DNA from: Pneumocystis sp. 'macacae'
Taxonomy: Eukaryota > Ascomycota > Pneumocystomycetes > Pneumocystales > Pneumocystaceae
Assembly (NCBI GenBank): GCA_018127085.1
Contig: CM030720.1
Span: 186,001 to 250,000 of the forward strand
DNA length: 64,000 bases
Reading direction: 5' to 3'
Shown here: positions 61,085-64,000 of the stretch, in pieces
Layout of the letters: each line of letters begins with the position of its first letter
How positions within the stretch are numbered: the first letter of the stretch is position 1
Program-made: the position numbers and the translations under genes
The notes under the pieces: generated by a model
Told to the model about the DNA's origin: nothing
Databases searched by the model: none
The model's input: the letters and a program-made list of their open reading frames with translations, nothing else

Positions 61085-61713
61085 TTAATCACAACTTGCA
61101 CATCCTCTGCATCCTAAAAACTAATTATATTCTACTTGGCAATAATTTAACTATTTACCACAATGAACACATTCTACAATCGTAGCCTTAGGTAAATGTG
61201 CTTTAGGAACTCTGCAAATACATGTACTATTAAAATTCATTTCTTTTGTTTGAATACATCGTAAACAACAAAGTTTCTCATATCCATTCTTTTAAATATA
61301 AATAATCAAGACCTATATTATTAACAAAAAACTCACTTTTTTCCACTTTGCTATTAAATTAGCATCGGCATATCCCTGTTTCAATAACCATTCGTATAAT
61401 TCTTTTGATATGGCTTCACGTTTATAATACAAATCATATATATATCTTGATCTTTGATGATGAATCTGAAATATGGGAGCCAATGCTCCTTGTCGACTTT
61501 TATTTTCATGAGGTTCATTTTCAACTAAACTTATTAAATTTATATGAAAAAAATCCTTTAAATATACTATCTTTCATTTTTTGTGAAAAATCATGTAATA
61601 TAGGTTCAATATCATCAAATCCCTTAAAAAGACTTAAGAAAAATATTAATAAAAACATTACCACAAATTACATCTGGAGGAGGTTTTGCTCTTAATGTTC
61701 TTATTCGAGGCAT
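61085..61713 (-). CDS. BUD31: Splicing factor BUD31 (G10 protein)
   Basis: Small conserved protein of the activated spliceosome (NTC-related; Cwf14 in fission yeast). It starts [14 protein letters not shown], then [18 protein letters not shown] and [20 protein letters not shown]. The signature [18 protein letters not shown] is followed by [20 protein letters not shown]. The C-terminal zinc region has [29 protein letters not shown] and [16 protein letters not shown], with the last exon behind a 45-nt intron. Four short introns. Start at 61713. All conserved cysteines of the family that I recall are present. Confidence 0.95.
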
Positions 61714-61908
61714 ACTAATATTTAAATAAAATCAGAAATCTTAATTTCGAAAAAATTAAAATATCAAAAAATATTATCAAAATGCTAAATTATCTAGCTA
61801 ATATATATAAACACATCATTATTATTTAAATAACAATACAATAATGCTACATAATAAAATAATTAAAAATATTTTTTAATAATTCAACAGTTACTATTAT
61901 AAAAATAA

Positions 61909-63054
61909 TTATTCTGTAATACCAAATTGCATACTAATTTCATTTATATCATCTTTACTAATAATTTCAAAATCTTCTCTTTCCCTTATGGATTTAATAA
62001 CATTTTTTATATACATCAATTCATTAATATCAAAAATTGAAGAAGATTTTTCATAAAGTAAAGAAATACATTTTAGCGTCTATTATTAATAAGAAAAATC
62101 AAGAAAAAATATAAACAACTTCTTCAAAAGCGTTTTCCTGTATTTCTTTTCTTTGCATAATATAAACCAAATTTTTTTGTAATTGATTATGCTTAATAGA
62201 ATCTATTACAAGTTCAACACCTATATCTTGTAATAACAATGACCATATAAAAAAAAGTATTTTTCTTTGGATAGTAGAATCTTAAATATCAGAAAAGCAT
62301 AAAAAATAAAAACATACAATTATCATCTTTAAGATATTTTACTATAATAGCCCAACCATCAAGTCTACAAAATTCTTGCAAAGCAGCATAATTATTTCTA
62401 ACTTCGCTCGCTATTGCATAAAATGATTTTAAACGGACGTCCGGATTATCATCTGAATTAAATAAGCTCAAAACTTTTTCTAAACCCCCATTATTCAAAA
62501 ACTAATATAATTAAATGTTAAAAAAAACGCTCAATATTAGTACTAACACATTTTTGACTATCAATATTATTTTGAACAGCAGTACCACATACAGAAGCTG
62601 CATACATTCTAATAATAGATTCTGAAGAAGAAAGTTGTTGAATTAACGGTTCCCACATATTCATATTTTCAAGATCTACAAAGAATCAACAAAGAATATA
62701 GGAAAAAGAAGTATAGTATTTTTCGCATTATAAATATTTTCTATTAACTATTATATTATTTATCAAAATATTCATATATTAAAACGAATTACCATTTCAA
62801 GATTCTCAAACGCAATTTTTCTATTTTCTAATGATTGACTAGAATCAGTGATAATATTCATAGCATCTTTCATTAAAATTGCATCATCTTTTCCCAGAAT
62901 ATGATCTATTAATCCTGGATCCTTTTTACTTATTAGATGTAATAAAATTAAAAAAACACACCAAATTTGAACAAAATACATCTGAACTAACAGGTTGAGA
63001 GTTTTCTCTATGAAGACGTGTACTAAAATCCAAGAGCTTTCCTAAGTTAGGCAT
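61909..63054 (-). CDS. FES1: Hsp70 nucleotide-exchange factor FES1 (HspBP1)
   Basis: Cytosolic armadillo-repeat exchange factor for Hsp70 Ssa proteins. The start MPNLGKLLDFSTRLHRE is followed by DPGLIDHILGKDDAILMKDAM, the Fes1 N-terminal motif. Armadillo repeats include ENRKIAFENLEMVI, MWEPLIQQLSSSESIIRMYA, VCGTAVQNNIDSQKC and NNGGLEKVLSLFNSDDNPDV. Next are YAIASEVRNNYAALQEF and LDGWAIIVKYL. The last exons (AFEEV then TLKCISLLYEKSS) end ISMQFGITE. Each repeat is broken by short introns. Length about 290 residues, the family norm. The gene may work with the cytosolic chaperone network. Confidence 0.88.
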
Positions 63055-63566
63055 ATTAAATACTTAAATATTCAAAAAAATTTAATTATTAATAAGTATA
63101 AAATATAAAATAACGTTTAAAACAATTATAAATTTATTTTATACAAAAGTGTTTTTTAAAAAAAATATAAAAAATTAACATTCAAATACATTAAAAATTC
63201 TCAACATACCAACTAAATTTATAAAAAATATACAGATTTTAACTATTTATAAAATACTTTAAAAATAATATATCAGTTAAAAAAACAATATTTATACAAA
63301 TATCAAAATCGTAAAAAACTATATCTTAATACATAATTATTAATATATCTAATAAAACAATATATGATCTGGTAAACACATTTTAAATTATGATGATATA
63401 ACCAAGAACCAAAAAAAAATAATAAAAAAATACAAGTAATAAATACATATAAATAATATCAAAACTTATTCAACATATTTCACTACTCCCTATTATAATC
63501 TTCTAATTATATTCACCCATACCATTTTTTATGTCAATTTTGCAACTAGCTTTATCATTTAATTTT
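63055..63566. other. AT-rich spacer before the WDR8 gene end
   Basis: About 510 bp of A- and C-biased sequence between FES1's start and the 3' end of the WD40 gene. It should include the FES1 promoter. Confidence 0.45.
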
Positions 63567-64000
63567 CTACAAATTTATCATTATTTTTTCATTAACATTT
63601 TCAATATTATCCTCTATAATATAGCAAATAACAAATTCTTCTTTGTCACCTATAACAATACCAATCCGTCTTATATTATCTATATTTTGCGGTTTTTGTA
63701 ACCAACGCAACCATTTCACATTAAAATCATATTTTGGTAATAAAACCGTTTTTGGTTCATTCCACTGATAATTCCATAAATAAACACAATTATTAATTTT
63801 CAATTCGTTAAAACAAACAATACTTAATAAAAATGGATTAAAAGGACACCATTTAACAGCCTTTATAGAATTACAATATATCAAAACAGCAACAGGAGTA
63901 AGATCAACTAAAGACCATATCCATAGCACTGTAGGCATATTATCATTTCGAGTTGCAACTAAACTACCATCATTATTAAATAACAATATTCCAACACCGA
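63567..64000 (-). CDS. WD40 protein WRAP73/WDR8 (3' part, cut by window edge)
   Basis: Only the C-terminal part is present; the gene continues beyond 64000. The visible frame reads GVGILLFNNDGSLVATRNDN, then MPTVLWIWSLVDLTPVAVLI, WCPFNPFLLSIVC, CVYLWNYQWNEP and KWLRWLQKP. This matches the terminal blades of WRAP73 (GVG...LATRHDN.PNVLWVWD...). In fission yeast Wdr8 anchors the minus-end kinesin Pkl1 with Msd1 at spindle poles. The closest alternative is another WD40 protein. It ends ENVNEKIMINL at 63567. Confidence 0.75.
   Translation of the reverse strand, partial: GVGILLFNNDGSLVATRNDNMPTVLWIWSLVDLTPVAVLIYCNSIKAVKWCPFNPFLLSIVCFNELKINNCVYLWNYQWNEPKTVLLPKYDFNVKWLRWLQKPQNIDNIRRIGIVIGDKEEFVICYIIEDNIENVNEKIMINL

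Noticed and set aside
1..64000. tRNA, rRNA, transposon and surface-antigen gene families
   Set aside because: I looked for T-arm-like motifs and repeat-type coding sequence by eye and found none; a tRNA scan would be more sensitive.

Overview
The window looks like a chromosome-internal stretch of an AT-rich ascomycete, most likely a Pneumocystis-type member of the Taphrinomycotina. The reasons are the very low GC content, genes cut by several introns of about 40-50 nt (many with a CTAAT/TACTAAT-like branch site just before the acceptor), and proteins that read like fission-yeast or budding-yeast housekeeping proteins. The assignment is inferred from gene style and protein resemblance. I saw no rRNA, tRNA, transposon, CRISPR array or surface-glycoprotein gene family. 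Gene spans below include introns; exon joins were worked out by reading frame, splice signals and recalled family sequence, and transcripts have not been seen.

Layout, left to right. 0.3-4 kb: a small spliced gene resembling ribonucleotide-reductase inhibitors, divergent from the ER chaperone LHS1. 4-11 kb, minus strand: the rRNA-processing factor UTP10, then ribosomal protein uS8 (RPS22). 11.6-17.2 kb: mitochondrial phosphatidylserine decarboxylase PSD1, the COX1 translation activator MSS51, and a HERP/USA1-like ERAD membrane protein. 17.8-22.1 kb: splicing factor RSE1/SF3B3. 22.7-26.5 kb: two adjacent anaphase-promoting-complex genes, APC10/DOC1 and APC4. 27.2-34 kb: PAN3, LSM7 and importin-beta KAP95. 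34.2-39.8 kb: a UBX/UAS ERAD protein, the Rsp5 adaptor SSH4, and coatomer delta RET2. 41.2-44.6 kb: a ZNRD2-like zinc protein, the Pol I factor RRN7, and eIF5A.

45.9-64 kb: sphingolipid desaturase, ELF1, WAPL, RHB1 (Rheb), a CDK9/BUR1 kinase, DSS4, a forkhead factor, BUD31, FES1, and the edge of a WRAP73/WDR8 gene. The set is mostly RNA processing and translation (UTP10, RPS22, eIF5A, RRN7, LSM7, PAN3, RSE1, BUD31), the ER and secretory system (LHS1, HERP-like, UBX protein, RET2, DSS4, SSH4) and the cell cycle (APC4, APC10, WAPL, CDK9, forkhead). Neighbours do not form operons. The APC4-APC10 pair is the only obvious functional neighbourhood.

Main discoveries. (1) A 156-nt intron of RSE1 carries a C/D-box snoRNA whose guide matches 18S rRNA so that the D+5 rule points at the equivalent of yeast A541. 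(2) A 199-nt intron of RPS22 is a candidate host for a second snoRNA. (3) The + strand changes from G>C and T>A on the left to C>G and A>T on the right, inside a gene-free AT-rich block near 45.4 kb; this is a candidate replication origin or centromere-linked feature. (4) Two genes contain 7- and 8-nt microexons, each followed by an apparent GC-AG intron. (5) Two genes have an intron directly after the ATG. (6) Telomere-like AACCCTA boxes sit upstream of many genes.
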